Both the position numbers and the translations under genes were made by a program. From Dehalococcoidia bacterium (GTDB taxonomy: Bacteria; Chloroflexota; Dehalococcoidia; UBA2979), in contig QZJI01000029.1 in the NCBI GenBank assembly GCA_003599735.1, forward strand, positions 1 through 36,768: 36,768 nt of DNA. The letters run 5' to 3'. Below, piece after piece: positions 7,990-15,580 of the stretch. The notes beneath the pieces are model-generated. The model ran no database searches. It was given only the letters and a program-made list of their open reading frames with translations, and was not told the origin of the DNA. Numbering within the stretch: position 1 is the first letter of the stretch; each line of letters starts with the position of its first letter.

Positions 7990-8772
7990 ATGTCCGTAGA
8001 CATCCGCTGGGGTACCCGCACCCGCCTCGACGGCGGGATTGAGGAACGAACGCTCACGCTCGACCGGGGCCACGGTCCGGTGCCGGGGCTGCTCTGGACA
8101 AAGGCAGGCGCCGCCGGGCGCACGCCACTGGTCCTGGTCGGCCACGGCGGCGGCGGCGCGAAGAACGCCGCGAACATCCTCGTCACCCGCAACTACCTGA
8201 CCGGCCAATGCGGCATCGCCACCCTCGCCATCGACGGCCCGGTGCACGGCGACCGCGGTCCGGTGACGGACACGAGCCACCCAGCCTACTCCGAGATGTG
8301 GCGCAGCCCGCGCGCCGTCGATGAGATGGTCGCCGACTGGCAGGGCAGCCTGGACGCGGCGCTCGCGCTCGGCGAGTTCGACGCGGACGCCATCGGCTAC
8401 TACGGGCTCTCGATGGGGACGATGTTCGGCCTGCCGTTCGTCGCGGCGGAACCGCGCGTGGCCGTCGCCGTGCTCGGGCTCTGCGGCGTCCGAGGCACTT
8501 CGATCGACCGAAGCGGCATCGGCCGGCGGCTGGCGGCCGACGCCGCCCGGGTGACGTGCCCGCTGATGTACCACGTACAATGGGACGACGAGCGGTTCGA
8601 TCGGGAAAGCGCGTTCGAGTTGTTCGGGATGCTCTCTTCTCCAGACAAGCGACTGCAGTCCACCCCCGGCCTGCACGCCGGCGTCCCCACTGAGGCGCGT
8701 GACACGCTTCAGTCGTTCCTCGCCGCTCGCGTCGCAGCCCTGCACATCTCCGCAACGGCAGGTGTGCGATGA
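7990..8772 (+). CDS. Alpha/beta hydrolase family protein (dienelactone hydrolase-like)
   Basis: 260 aa. The nucleophile elbow GLSMG (Ser about residue 140) is intact, the oxyanion region HGGGG follows the first strand, and a late Asp (QWDDERFD) and His (GLHAG) can complete the triad. Start ATG 7990 has GGGAG 7 nt upstream. There is no signal peptide, so the protein is cytoplasmic. It is the first gene of a tight operon: its stop overlaps the start of the metallo-beta-lactamase-fold gene (ATGA), followed by the redoxin fusion and the selenoprotein. The context suggests hydrolysis of an ester or thioester in a redox-linked pathway. The substrate is unknown. Confidence 0.82.
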   Translation: MSVDIRWGTRTRLDGGIEERTLTLDRGHGPVPGLLWTKAGAAGRTPLVLVGHGGGGAKNAANILVTRNYLTGQCGIATLAIDGPVHGDRGPVTDTSHPAYSEMWRSPRAVDEMVADWQGSLDAALALGEFDADAIGYYGLSMGTMFGLPFVAAEPRVAVAVLGLCGVRGTSIDRSGIGRRLAADAARVTCPLMYHVQWDDERFDRESAFELFGMLSSPDKRLQSTPGLHAGVPTEARDTLQSFLAARVAALHISATAGVR

Positions 8773-9560
8773 AGCGCGCACGGGTCGGCAACGTCGAGGT
8801 CGTCGCGCTCGTCGACTGCGTCGAGTCGTACGACGCGAACTCGGTCTACGTGGACGCCGTCGAGGCGATCGCACCGCTGAGCGGCTACCTCGACAGCGAG
8901 GGACGCGTCGCGCTGAACTTCGGCTGCTTCCTGCTGCGCGAGGGCGGGCGCACGATCCTCGTCGACACCGGCTGGGGGCCGGAGCACCACGGGCTGCTCC
9001 CGGACGAACTGCGCGAGGCCGGCGTGGGCCTGGACGAGGTCGACACAGTGATCTTCACGCACCTGCACGGCGACCATACGGCGTGGAACCTCGACCGCGC
9101 GACGGGCAAGCCGATGTTCCCGCGGGCGCGCTACCTCGTCCCGCGCGCGGACTGGGACCACTACAGCGCGGCGGGCTCCGCCTCGTTCGTCCGTGATGTC
9201 GCGCCGCTCGAACGGCTCGGCTGCCTCGACCTGATCGAGGGCGAGCGTGTGCTCATGCCGTCGATAACGACGCTGCCGACGCCGGGACACACGCCGGGAC
9301 ACACCAGCATCGCCATCGTCTCCGGCGGGGAGCGCGGGCTCATCCTCGGCGACGTGGTGCTCTCCGAAGTGGACGCGGTGCTCCCGGACCTCCTGAGTAC
9401 CTTCGACGAGGATCGCGAACTGGCACAAAGGACGCGCCGCGCGATCCTCCAGCGGCTCCTCGACGACGGCTCGCTGGTGGGCGCGAGCCACATCCGCGCG
9501 CCCGGCCTCGGCCATTTCGTGCGCGAGGGCACCGGCACGCGTTGGCGGCCGCTGGCGTAG
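8769..9560 (+). CDS. Metallo-beta-lactamase (MBL) fold metal-dependent hydrolase
   Basis: 263 aa. The zinc motif HxHxDH is complete as THLHGDH (His98, His100, Asp102, His103). It is preceded by ILVDTGWG, and the later metal His lies in TPGHTPGHTS. Such proteins hydrolyse lactones, thioesters (glyoxalase II type) or sulfur compounds. The arrangement resembles AHL-lactonase and other small MBL hydrolases. It overlaps the preceding hydrolase by 4 nt (ATGA) and is 11 nt from the next gene, so it is translationally coupled within the four-gene operon. A short coding duplication at about 9280-9305 produces the TPGHTPGH repeat, which is a common feature of the family. Confidence 0.9.
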   Translation: MKRARVGNVEVVALVDCVESYDANSVYVDAVEAIAPLSGYLDSEGRVALNFGCFLLREGGRTILVDTGWGPEHHGLLPDELREAGVGLDEVDTVIFTHLHGDHTAWNLDRATGKPMFPRARYLVPRADWDHYSAAGSASFVRDVAPLERLGCLDLIEGERVLMPSITTLPTPGHTPGHTSIAIVSGGERGLILGDVVLSEVDAVLPDLLSTFDEDRELAQRTRRAILQRLLDDGSLVGASHIRAPGLGHFVREGTGTRWRPLA

Positions 9561-9571
9561 AGAGGCCAGCG

Positions 9572-11137
9572 ATGCCGCTGCCCGCGTTCACCCTCGACAG
9601 CACCGATGGGCCGCGTGCGTTCCCGACGGGGCGGGCGGCGCTGCTGTGCTTCGTGAAGGAGGACTGCCCGACGTGCGGGCTCTCGATGCCGTTGATCGAG
9701 GCGGCGCACCGGGCGTTCAGCGGCGAGGTGGACGTGCTGATCGTGGGTCAGGACGCCGAGGGGAACGCGGTGCTGGTGGAGCGGCACGGGATGACGGCGC
9801 CGGTGCTGGACGACTCCGCGCTACGCGTGTCGTTCGCCTACGACCTGGACACCGTGCCCACGGTGATCCTCGCAGGGCCTACCGGCGAAGAGCGGACGCG
9901 GTTTGTGGGGTTCGGGCGGGACGACTGGCGACACCTCATGGCGTCGCTCGCGGAGGCCTCGGGGCTGCGGGAGCCCGCGGTGGACTGGGACGCCTACCCG
10001 GAGTCGCGGCCGGGGTGCGGCTCGAAGTCGGTGGAGCCGGGGATGGCGGAACGCCTCGAGGCGGAGGCGAGCGGGAGCCCGCTGCGCGCGCGGCGGATCG
10101 AGATCGCGGCGCAGGACGACGAGTTCGAGTTCATGTTCGACCAGGGGCTGACCGACGGCCTCCCGGTCGTGCCGCCGACGCCGGAGCGCGTGCTGCGGAT
10201 GCTGCGCGGGACTCGACGGGACGCGCAGGAGGTGGTGGCGGTGGTGCCGCCGAACATGGCGCCCGCGACCACCGAGAAGATTGCGATCAACGCGGTGATG
10301 GCGGGGTGCCGCCCGGAGTACCTGCCGGTCGTGATCGCGGCGGTCGAGGCGGTCTGCACGGACACCTTCAACGCGCACGGGGTGATGGCGACCACGATGG
10401 GGGCCGCACCGGTACTGGTGGTGAACGGGCCTGTCCGGCACCGCATCGGGATGAACATGGGCCTCGGCGTGCTGGGACAGGGGAACCGCGCGAACGCGAC
10501 GATCGGACGCGCACTGATGCTGGTGCTGCGCAACGTGGGCGGCGCGAAGCCGGGCGGCACGGAGCGATCGACCTTCGGTTCGCCGACGAAGTACACGATG
10601 GCGTTCGCGGAGTGGGAGGAGCGCAGCCCGTGGACGCCGCTCCACGTCGAGCGCGGCTTCCGCGCGGAGCAGAGTGTCGTCACCGCCTTCGGCATGACGG
10701 GCGGCCCGCACCTGATCGTCGACCAGACATCGAGGAGCGCGCGCGCCCTTGGCGGCAGCATCGCCGTGGGGCTCGAATCCGCGGCGCATCCGAAGGCGCA
10801 CCGGTACGGCGACGTCCTGCTGGTAGTCGGGCCGGAACACCTCAACACGCTGACGCGCGACGGCTACACGACGAAGGAGCAGCTGCGCGCCCGGGTGCAG
10901 GAGGTGACGGCGCGGCCGATGGCCGATCTGGTTGCGGACGACGACGTGGGCGGCGGCGGCGCACCCGCCTCGCTAACATCGGAGCAACGGGCGCGGCTCG
11001 TGCCGAAATTCGAGGCGCCCGAGCGGATCAACATCGTGGTCGCGGGTGCGGACGCCGGGAAGTGGTCGGCGTTCTTCGCCGGCTGGACGACCGGGCCGGG
11101 CGGCACCATCCCTACGAGCCGGATCATCGAGGAGTAG
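9572..11137 (+). CDS. Thioredoxin-fold (TlpA-like) domain fused to a large uncharacterised domain
   Basis: 521 aa. The N-terminal domain (residues 1-135) is a thioredoxin/redoxin fold with the redox motif CPTC (Cys32-Cys35) and the cis-Pro segment DTVPTV (Pro96). A linker with an extra cysteine (PGCGSKS) leads into a domain of about 330 residues. That domain begins near LTDGLPVVPPTPERV and contains long Gly/Asn-rich conserved-looking stretches (NMGLGVLGQGNRANATIGRA). I recognise this second domain only as one found in uncharacterised proteins near UGSC-type genes. Start ATG 9572 is chosen because GAGAGG lies 6 nt upstream and the redoxin strand begins directly. It is followed 9 nt later by the selenoprotein gene. 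A dithiol-dependent enzyme working with that selenoprotein is inferred. Confidence 0.75.
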   Translation: MPLPAFTLDSTDGPRAFPTGRAALLCFVKEDCPTCGLSMPLIEAAHRAFSGEVDVLIVGQDAEGNAVLVERHGMTAPVLDDSALRVSFAYDLDTVPTVILAGPTGEERTRFVGFGRDDWRHLMASLAEASGLREPAVDWDAYPESRPGCGSKSVEPGMAERLEAEASGSPLRARRIEIAAQDDEFEFMFDQGLTDGLPVVPPTPERVLRMLRGTRRDAQEVVAVVPPNMAPATTEKIAINAVMAGCRPEYLPVVIAAVEAVCTDTFNAHGVMATTMGAAPVLVVNGPVRHRIGMNMGLGVLGQGNRANATIGRALMLVLRNVGGAKPGGTERSTFGSPTKYTMAFAEWEERSPWTPLHVERGFRAEQSVVTAFGMTGGPHLIVDQTSRSARALGGSIAVGLESAAHPKAHRYGDVLLVVGPEHLNTLTRDGYTTKEQLRARVQEVTARPMADLVADDDVGGGGAPASLTSEQRARLVPKFEAPERINIVVAGADAGKWSAFFAGWTTGPGGTIPTSRIIEE

Positions 11138-11146
11138 GATGCGGCC

Positions 11147-11668
11147 ATGACGCTGATCCTCGACCCCACCGATGAGCGTGTGCCGGTTCGGCGGTCGCTG
11201 ACCGCGCGGCCGGAACACCTGCGCGGCGTGGTCGGGCTCCTCGACATCTCGAAGCCGCGCGGCAACGTCTTCCTCGACCGCCTCGAAGCGATCTTCGGCG
11301 AGCGGCTGCCGGAGGTAGAGGTCCGTCGCTACCGGAAGCCAACGTTCACCAAGCCGGCACCGGAGGACCTGCGACGAAAAATCCTGGAGGAGTGCGGCTT
11401 CGTCATCGAAGCCCTCGCCGACTGAGGATCCTGCACGACGTGCAGTGTGCACGACACCGTCTACTTCGAAACGCAGGGCCGGCCCTCCGTCTTCCTCGCC
11501 TCGACCGAGTTCGTGGACGCGGCGGAAGCGCAGTCGGTCGCCCTCGGGCTGCCGGAGGTACGCCGCGTCTTCGTGCCGCACCCGATCCAGGACGCCCTCG
11601 ACGCCGAGATGCAGGCGAAGGCCGAAGCCGCCTTCGAGGCCGTGGTCGCCGCGCTTCTCGACGGCTGA
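11147..11668 (+). CDS. UGSC-family selenoprotein (in-frame UGA read as selenocysteine)
   Basis: 173 aa if TGA at 11423-11425 is decoded as selenocysteine. The frame before it encodes 92 residues and the same frame after it encodes 80 more before a TGA stop at 11666-11668. The junction reads U-G-S-C-T-T-C (Sec93, Cys96, Cys99), the hallmark of the UGSC family of known selenoproteins and their Cys homologues. The downstream half (HDTVYFETQGRPSVF, then LGLPEVRRVFVPHPI) looks like that family's continuation. A SECIS-like hairpin follows the UGA. Start ATG 11147 has AGGA 7 nt upstream. The second half has no ribosome-binding site of its own. It is the fourth gene of a redox operon after the CPTC fusion protein. 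The reaction is unknown; redox catalysis by Sec/Cys is inferred. Decoding needs selA/selB/selC/selD, which are not in this window. Confidence 0.88.
11439..11453 (+). promoter_or_regulatory. Candidate bacterial SECIS hairpin
   Basis: CGUGCA (11439-11444), loop GUG (11445-11447), UGCACG (11448-11453): a perfect 6-bp stem with G as first loop base. The apical loop begins 20 nt after the UGA, within the 16-37 nt window described for bacterial SECIS elements. An alternative stem CTGCAC-GAC-GTGCAG (11431-11445) overlaps it and also has G first in the loop, but lies closer to the UGA. Confidence 0.6.
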
Positions 11669-11780
11669 GGCCTGTCGGACAACGTCTGCCCGTGAGAGGC
11701 CCCGACTCAAGCGGCTGCGCGCCGTACCATCCCGCGATGACGCGCGAGGCAGGCGCGCACCTCAACGGATCGGAAGCCGG

Positions 11781-12596
11781 ATGACCGAGGCGATCTTCAC
11801 GCGGGACGGCAATCTGTTCGTCCCAACCGACTACGCGCGCGGCCCCTGGCGGCCGGACACGATGCACGGCGGCCCGCCCGCTGGATTGCTCGCGCGCGCC
11901 CTCGAACGGCACGCCGGCGACGGCGCCTTCCAGATGGCGCGGATCACCATCGACCTCTTTCGGCAGCCTCCGTTCGCGCCGGTGTCAGCCGAAGTCAGGC
12001 CGTTGCGGGAAGGGCGGCGGATCCGCGTCCTGGAGGCCTCACTGCTCGCGGAGGGTGTGGAGATCACGCGTGCCTCCGCGCTCTTCCTGCTGCGATCGGA
12101 CGCCGACGGGCAGGAGCATCCGGTCGCACCGCCTCCTGGACCAGAGGGTCTGCCGGGCAACTTCGGCTTCGGTCGCCGTGCGCCGGGCGCGTCGCTGATC
12201 CACGAGCAGGCCCGCCGTCCCGGCTTTGGCAGTTCCGTGGAGACACGCTGGGTGAGCGAGCCGGGCGAATCGCCTCCGACGATCTGGCTCCGCTTCCCCG
12301 TGCCGCTTGTGAAGGGCGAAGAAACATCCCCCTCGGTCCGCGCGGTGACGGTCTCGGACCTCGCGAACCCGCTCTCAAACCAGGTGGCGGACGGCGGGAT
12401 GCCGCGCGGGTTCATCAACGCGGACAACACGCTGTACATGCACCGCGAGCCGGAGGGCGAATGGCTCTGCGTGCAGGCGTCATACCACGAGGAGATCGAG
12501 GGCGTCGGGATCGTCGAGTCGATCTGGTACGACCGCCGGGGCCGATACGGGCGGGGCGTGGAAGCGCGGCTCGCCCAGGAGCGGATCCGGTTCTAG
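11781..12596 (+). CDS. Acyl-CoA thioesterase family protein (TesB-like double hotdog)
   Basis: 271 aa. The N-terminal MHGGPPAGLLARALER and later SDLANPLSNQ match the thioesterase-like superfamily of double-hotdog proteins (TesB-like, 4HBT_3). Such enzymes hydrolyse acyl-CoA to free acid and CoA in the cytoplasm. Start ATG 11781 is where family similarity begins; the frame is open further upstream, but there it is antisense or out of frame to the selenoprotein gene. The ribosome-binding site is weak (GGAAG). The 112-nt gap after the selenoprotein gene shows no terminator, so it may be an extension of that operon. Confidence 0.78.
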   Translation: MTEAIFTRDGNLFVPTDYARGPWRPDTMHGGPPAGLLARALERHAGDGAFQMARITIDLFRQPPFAPVSAEVRPLREGRRIRVLEASLLAEGVEITRASALFLLRSDADGQEHPVAPPPGPEGLPGNFGFGRRAPGASLIHEQARRPGFGSSVETRWVSEPGESPPTIWLRFPVPLVKGEETSPSVRAVTVSDLANPLSNQVADGGMPRGFINADNTLYMHREPEGEWLCVQASYHEEIEGVGIVESIWYDRRGRYGRGVEARLAQERIRF

Positions 12597-12674
12597 CGAC
12601 AGCGAAGGCTGGCCAGGGGTGCGATCATGCACGCCCGGCCTCGATGGGCCGCAGCATACGAGGAGGAGACTCAG

Positions 12675-13253
12675 ATGAGCCGCATCGGCCCGCTCGATCC
12701 GGAAACGATGGATGAGGAACTCCGCAAGGAGTACGACAGCCTGGTGCGCTGGCGCGGCGGCACGCCGCCTCCGGACGGCATGTTCGGCGGGCCGTTCGAC
12801 TCGTGGCTGCGAAGCCCTCAGCTCTGCCACAAGATGCGCGAGTTCGGCGGGATGCTCTGGAACGACACCTCGCTCGACCGCGGCATCGTCGAACTCTCGA
12901 TCAGCGTCGCCGCCTGGTTCTGGCAATCAAACGTCGAGTGGAGCCACGCCGCCACGGCCATCAAGTTCGGCATCGAGCCCACGGTGCTGGACGCCGTCGC
13001 CGCTGGTCGACGCCCGGGCTCCCCGCGCGAGGACGTGCTGCTCGCCTATGATCTGTCGCTTGCGTTCCTCCAAGGGAAGGCGCTCTCCGAGTCGCTCTTC
13101 AACCGCGCGGCCGGCCTCTTCGGTGAACGGGGGCTCGTCGAGGTTGCGGAGATCGTCGGCTTCTACACCGCCGTCGCGTTCACAATCCGCGCGTTCGACA
13201 TCGAACCCGGTGGGGACGCGCCGCGCCCGTTCGCCCGACCAGCGGAGGCGTAG
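12675..13253 (+). CDS. Carboxymuconolactone decarboxylase (CMD/AhpD-fold) family protein
   Basis: 192 aa all-helical protein with the CMD-family segment WQSNVEWSHAATAIKFGI, where the Glu and His align with the family's conserved acid and His. The C-x-x-C found in AhpD-type peroxidase members is absent, so thiol peroxidase chemistry is not supported. The family includes 4-carboxymuconolactone decarboxylase in beta-ketoadipate metabolism and many members of unknown role. Start ATG 12675 has a strong AGGAGGAGA ribosome-binding site at 12661-12669. It lies 78 nt after the thioesterase gene and may be in the same transcript. A hairpin follows at 13268-13285. Confidence 0.8.
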   Translation: MSRIGPLDPETMDEELRKEYDSLVRWRGGTPPPDGMFGGPFDSWLRSPQLCHKMREFGGMLWNDTSLDRGIVELSISVAAWFWQSNVEWSHAATAIKFGIEPTVLDAVAAGRRPGSPREDVLLAYDLSLAFLQGKALSESLFNRAAGLFGERGLVEVAEIVGFYTAVAFTIRAFDIEPGGDAPRPFARPAEA

Positions 13254-13267
13254 ACCCGCGGGCTAAC

Positions 13268-13285
13268 GCGAATCTGACGATTCGC
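13268..13285. repeat. Perfect 7-bp inverted repeat upstream of the diguanylate cyclase gene
   Basis: GCGAATC (13268-13274) and GATTCGC (13279-13285) are separated by TGAC. It lies 15 nt after the CMD gene and 65 nt before the GGDEF gene. No T-run follows, so it could be either a short terminator hairpin or a dyad operator. Confidence 0.45.
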
Positions 13286-13349
13286 TCATGAATTCTCACA
13301 ATCTGCCGAAGATCAGGGGGATCGTCGTGCCAAGGCGGGGCGGCGACGG

Positions 13350-14570
13350 GTGAGGGAATCTGTGCCCACGACGGATCTGGCCGAAGCCGAACATCTACTC
13401 GACACGCTCACGACCCCGGTCGTGGTGTGGGACTTCGACGGCCTGGTGCTGGCAAGCAACAACTCGGCTGCGGCCCTCTTTGGCTACTCGAAGGCACAGA
13501 TGCGCCACCTCACCCGGAATATGGCGGTCCATCCGGAGGATCTGCAGGACGCCCAGGCACGGGCGGCGGCACGCCGTGCCGGCGACCACACACCGAGGCA
13601 CTACGCCCAGCGCATCGTGACCGCGACCGGCACCATACGGCAATGCGCCTGCTCTGCTTCGGTATACGAACGCAACGGCCAGATTGTCGGCACCGTGGTC
13701 GAGTACATCGACGGCGATCGACTGGAGCAGATAGGCGGCGCGTTCGCCCGCAACGCCGCGCTGTTCCGCGAACTGTTCGAGATGAGCCCGGTCGCCGTGT
13801 TCAGTACGGGCATCGACCACCGGTTCGAGATGGTAAACCCGACCGCCCGCCTGCTCCTGCAGCGCCCGATCGAGGAGCTGGAGTCGGTGACGCTGGCAGA
13901 CGTGGTCGCGCCGGAGCATGCTGATCGCGTGGCAACCTCATCTGGCAGCACCGGGAGCGGCGTAGCGGACAACGTGGAGGTGCCGGTCGTCAGGCCGGAC
14001 GGCTCACGCCGGTGGGTACACCTCTCACTCCGTTCATGGCTGGGGCCGGACGGCGAGGTTGCCGGACAGGTCGGGCTCGCCCAAGACATCACGCAACAAG
14101 TGATGGAGCGTCAGGCGGCCGAGACCGCGGCCCGCCACGATGCGTTGACCGGGGCGCTGAACCGGCGGGCGTTCGATGAGCGGGTCGCCACCCCGGTCGT
14201 CCAGAACACCGCCGTCGCCATTATCGACCTCAACGATTTCAAGTCGATCAACGACCGCTACGGACACGGTGTCGGCGATGAGGCGCTCCTCGCGGTGGCA
14301 ACCGCCCTCGACGCTGTGGAGCACGTCGAGGTCTACCGCACGGGGGGCGACGAATTCGCGGTCACGGCGTCCGGGTGGCCAGCGGCACGGTTAGAACGGG
14401 CGCTGCCACGCATCGTACCCGTGCCGGGGCGGGCGCTCCGCGCCTCGCTGGCCGTGGGCGCGGCGGTAGCGCCGGCCGGTACGTTGCTCAGCGCCGCCGT
14501 AGAGACCGCCGACCAGCGGATGTATCGCGCCAAGCGCGCCCGCCAGACCGCCCTTCGCCGCTCCGCGTAG
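13350..14570 (+). CDS. Diguanylate cyclase with tandem PAS sensor domains
   Basis: 406 aa, no membrane segment, so a soluble sensor. PAS domain 1 spans residues about 12-125 and PAS domain 2 about 138-250 (each with the typical N-terminal helix, F-S-T-G-I-D strand and a PAC-like end such as GQVGLAQDITQQ). The GGDEF domain spans about 262-400. The signature GGDEF is intact (332-336), and the DLNDFKSIND helix with substrate and Mg2+ contacts is present. The usual allosteric RxxD inhibition site just upstream of GGDEF is absent, so product inhibition is unlikely. It would make c-di-GMP from two GTP in response to a PAS ligand. The start is GTG 13350 with a loose AGGCGGGG upstream; GTG 13362 is an alternative. 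ctaA follows 53 nt later. Confidence 0.9.
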   Translation: MRESVPTTDLAEAEHLLDTLTTPVVVWDFDGLVLASNNSAAALFGYSKAQMRHLTRNMAVHPEDLQDAQARAAARRAGDHTPRHYAQRIVTATGTIRQCACSASVYERNGQIVGTVVEYIDGDRLEQIGGAFARNAALFRELFEMSPVAVFSTGIDHRFEMVNPTARLLLQRPIEELESVTLADVVAPEHADRVATSSGSTGSGVADNVEVPVVRPDGSRRWVHLSLRSWLGPDGEVAGQVGLAQDITQQVMERQAAETAARHDALTGALNRRAFDERVATPVVQNTAVAIIDLNDFKSINDRYGHGVGDEALLAVATALDAVEHVEVYRTGGDEFAVTASGWPAARLERALPRIVPVPGRALRASLAVGAAVAPAGTLLSAAVETADQRMYRAKRARQTALRRSA

Positions 14571-14623
14571 CAGCACACTGGCGCCGCGGTGAACACATCG
14601 TCTTCTGGGGGTAGAGTCCAAGC

Positions 14624-15580
14624 ATGGAGACGACGCTGCCAGTTGCTAGACGGCGCGGGGCACCGCCCCCGGTCGTCTCCTACGCCTGGTTCACGCTTGG
14701 GTGGACCCTCATCACGATCGTCCTCGGTGCGGTGGTGCGGGCGACGCATTCCGGCGACGGCTGTGGCGCTTCCTGGCCCTCCTGCGACGGCCAATTCTTC
14801 GTGACGGCGCAGACCGAGACGCCGCGCCTCATCGAGTTTACCCACCGATCGGTGAGCGGCCTCAACCTGCTGTTCGTAGCGGGGCTCCTCATGCTGGTCT
14901 TCCGTTCGCTCCCGGTCAGGCATCGCGCACGGCGGACAGCGGTGTGGTCGATGATCTCGATCCTCATAGAGGCGGGCCTCGGCGCGCTGATCGTCCTGTA
15001 CGGCTGGGTCTCGCGAGACACTTCCACACCGCGCCAGATATCGGTGCCGCTCCACCTGGTGAACACGCTGGCGCTCACCGGTCTTATCGCGCTGCTCGTC
15101 TGGCAATTGCGTGGCGGTGGCACGCTCACGTTCGCGCGGAGCCGGGGCGCACGTGCGCTAGCGGGGCTGGCCACACTGCTCGTGCTGGTCGCGGCGACCG
15201 GGGCGACAACTTCGCTTGCGGACACATTGTTCGAGCCAGAATCGCTGGGGCACGGATTGGCCCAGGACCTCGACTCCTCGTCTGCGTTGATCGTGCGGCT
15301 GCGCGTGCTGCATCCGCTGATCGCGATCGTGACGGGGATCGTGATGGCCTCGTACGTATGGCGCCGCCTCGACGACGGCGTGGGTACGCGCCCCGGACAG
15401 GTGGTGCTGGTGCTGCTGGCGGTGCAGGCGGGACTCGGCTCGCTGCATATCGTGCTGCTCACCCCGCTGGCGACGGCGTTGATGCACCTCGCTGTCGCAC
15501 AGACGCTCTGGGTTGCGTTCGCATTCTTCGCCTTCGACCGCCTCGAAGTGCGCGACCCCGGCGGCCTAAGCCTCGACTGA
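14624..15580 (+). CDS. ctaA: Heme A synthase (COX15/CtaA family)
   Basis: 318 aa with eight predicted membrane helices in two four-helix halves. The N-terminal half has GAVVRATHSGDGCGASWPSC, with the conserved cysteine pair of the periplasmic loop, then the heme-ligand histidines in EFTHRSVSG and PLHLVNT. The second half supplies VLHPLIAI and the final LMHLAVAQ. CtaA oxidises the heme O methyl group to give heme A for aa3-type cytochrome oxidase, so the organism respires oxygen. No ctaB or cox genes are adjacent. Start ATG 14624. The last 15 nt overlap the 3' end of convergent modC. Confidence 0.92.
   Translation: METTLPVARRRGAPPPVVSYAWFTLGWTLITIVLGAVVRATHSGDGCGASWPSCDGQFFVTAQTETPRLIEFTHRSVSGLNLLFVAGLLMLVFRSLPVRHRARRTAVWSMISILIEAGLGALIVLYGWVSRDTSTPRQISVPLHLVNTLALTGLIALLVWQLRGGGTLTFARSRGARALAGLATLLVLVAATGATTSLADTLFEPESLGHGLAQDLDSSSALIVRLRVLHPLIAIVTGIVMASYVWRRLDDGVGTRPGQVVLVLLAVQAGLGSLHIVLLTPLATALMHLAVAQTLWVAFAFFAFDRLEVRDPGGLSLD

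Noticed and set aside
9280-9306. Short tandem DNA repeat (two copies of a 12-nt unit)
   Set aside because: It is inside the MBL gene and encodes TPGHTPGH, a normal metal-site sequence in this family, so it is coding constraint rather than a separate element.
11447-11668. Separate 73-aa gene starting at GTG 11447
   Set aside because: No ribosome-binding site, and its frame is continuous with the upstream ORF through the UGA; the GSC-T-T-C residues just before it fit the UGSC motif.
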